Assembly: GCA_030654805.1 (NCBI GenBank)
Contig: JAURWR010000004.1
Span: 1 to 53,400 of the forward strand
From: Burkholderiaceae bacterium
Lineage (GTDB): Bacteria > Pseudomonadota > Gammaproteobacteria > Burkholderiales > Burkholderiaceae_C
Direction of reading: 5' to 3'
DNA: 53,400 nt
The notes beneath the pieces were generated by a model that saw nothing but the letters and a program-made list of their open reading frames with translations, did not search any database and was not told where the DNA came from. The position numbers and the translations under genes were made by a program. Of this stretch, positions 53,298 to 53,400 are shown in pieces (position 1 is the stretch's first letter; every line of letters begins with the position of its first letter).

Positions 53298-53400
53298 TCA
53301 GCCTGCCGCGAGCGCCGCCCGCGCCCACAAGGCGCGCACCTGCGCCAGATCGGCCACCGTGTCCACGTCGACCAGCACGCCCGGATCATCGACCTCGATG
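53298..53400 (-). CDS. MobA/MocA-like NTP transferase, C-terminal 33 residues only
   Basis: The visible reverse-strand frame ends with VLVDVDTVADLAQVRALWAR and a short tail. V-D-V-D-T-x-x-D-L is the usual C-terminal motif of molybdenum-cofactor nucleotidyltransferase-like proteins. The 5' part is outside the window; the stop is 113 bp upstream of the edd start. Identification rests on this short motif only. Confidence 0.6.
   Translation of the reverse strand, partial: IEVDDPGVLVDVDTVADLAQVRALWARAALAAG

Overview
The window is GC-rich, densely packed bacterial chromosome with strong wobble GC and many 4-base ATGA gene overlaps. Gene content and order point to a betaproteobacterium of the order Burkholderiales, probably near Rubrivivax/Leptothrix/Sphaerotilus (inference from gene content: phasin plus PhaR, a Tat-exported HiPIP, DUF4124 proteins, Entner-Doudoroff genes, a two-component system divergent from aceE, and the smpB-ratA-rnfH/guaB-guaA and rimP-nusA-infB-rbfA-truB-typA neighbourhoods). 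No rRNA, tRNA, CRISPR array, prophage or insertion sequence was recognised.

Layout. 1-4660: 5' part of aceE (pyruvate dehydrogenase E1, reverse) divergent from a PAS histidine kinase/FixJ-type regulator pair. 4887-7687: oligopeptidase A and an exported DUF4124-glutaredoxin fusion. 7677-11389 (reverse): histone-deacetylase-like amidohydrolase, rmuC and an MFS transporter. 11632-13251: phasin, an HPF/RaiA-like protein and a monohaem cytochrome c. 13339-17033: hemerythrin, a Tat-signal small subunit, a GMC flavoprotein dehydrogenase and a long-form glyoxalase I. 17069-22142 (reverse): guaB-MFS-guaA-thpR. 22275-23994: a DUF4124 protein, rnfH, ratA and smpB. 23997-28418 (reverse): rimO-metC-acyltransferase, and phaR upstream of it. 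28626: HiPIP. 29359-37792 (reverse): the rimP-nusA-infB-rbfA-truB-typA translation operon. 38046-43879: amtB, sbcB and acnA. 43913-50383: ArsC-like protein, OmlA-like lipoprotein, MBL-fold hydrolase, an unusual NAD-epimerase/ATP-grasp pair, glycine-zipper protein, a third MFS transporter and a short glyoxalase I. 50680-53400 (reverse): edd-eda and the 3' end of a MobA-like nucleotidyltransferase.

How the parts connect. Central carbon metabolism is represented by pyruvate oxidation (aceE), the TCA cycle (acnA) and Entner-Doudoroff cleavage (edd/eda); surplus acetyl-CoA would go to polyhydroxyalkanoate, for which both the granule protein and its repressor PhaR lie here, with a shared motif in front of both genes. 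Translation is represented by the nusA-infB operon, smpB, rimO and the HPF-like protein. Methylglyoxal detoxification is duplicated (two GloA classes).

Most of the window is conserved housekeeping sequence. The least explained items are the overlapping ATP-grasp/epimerase pair (its ATP-grasp lacks the usual metal-binding Asn), a promoter-proximal intrinsic terminator in front of rimP-nusA, a 28-bp palindrome upstream of a glnK-less amtB, a candidate PhaR operator set, and dispersed-repeat-like hairpins inside the translation operon. I did not find a clear novel multi-gene defence or mobile system.
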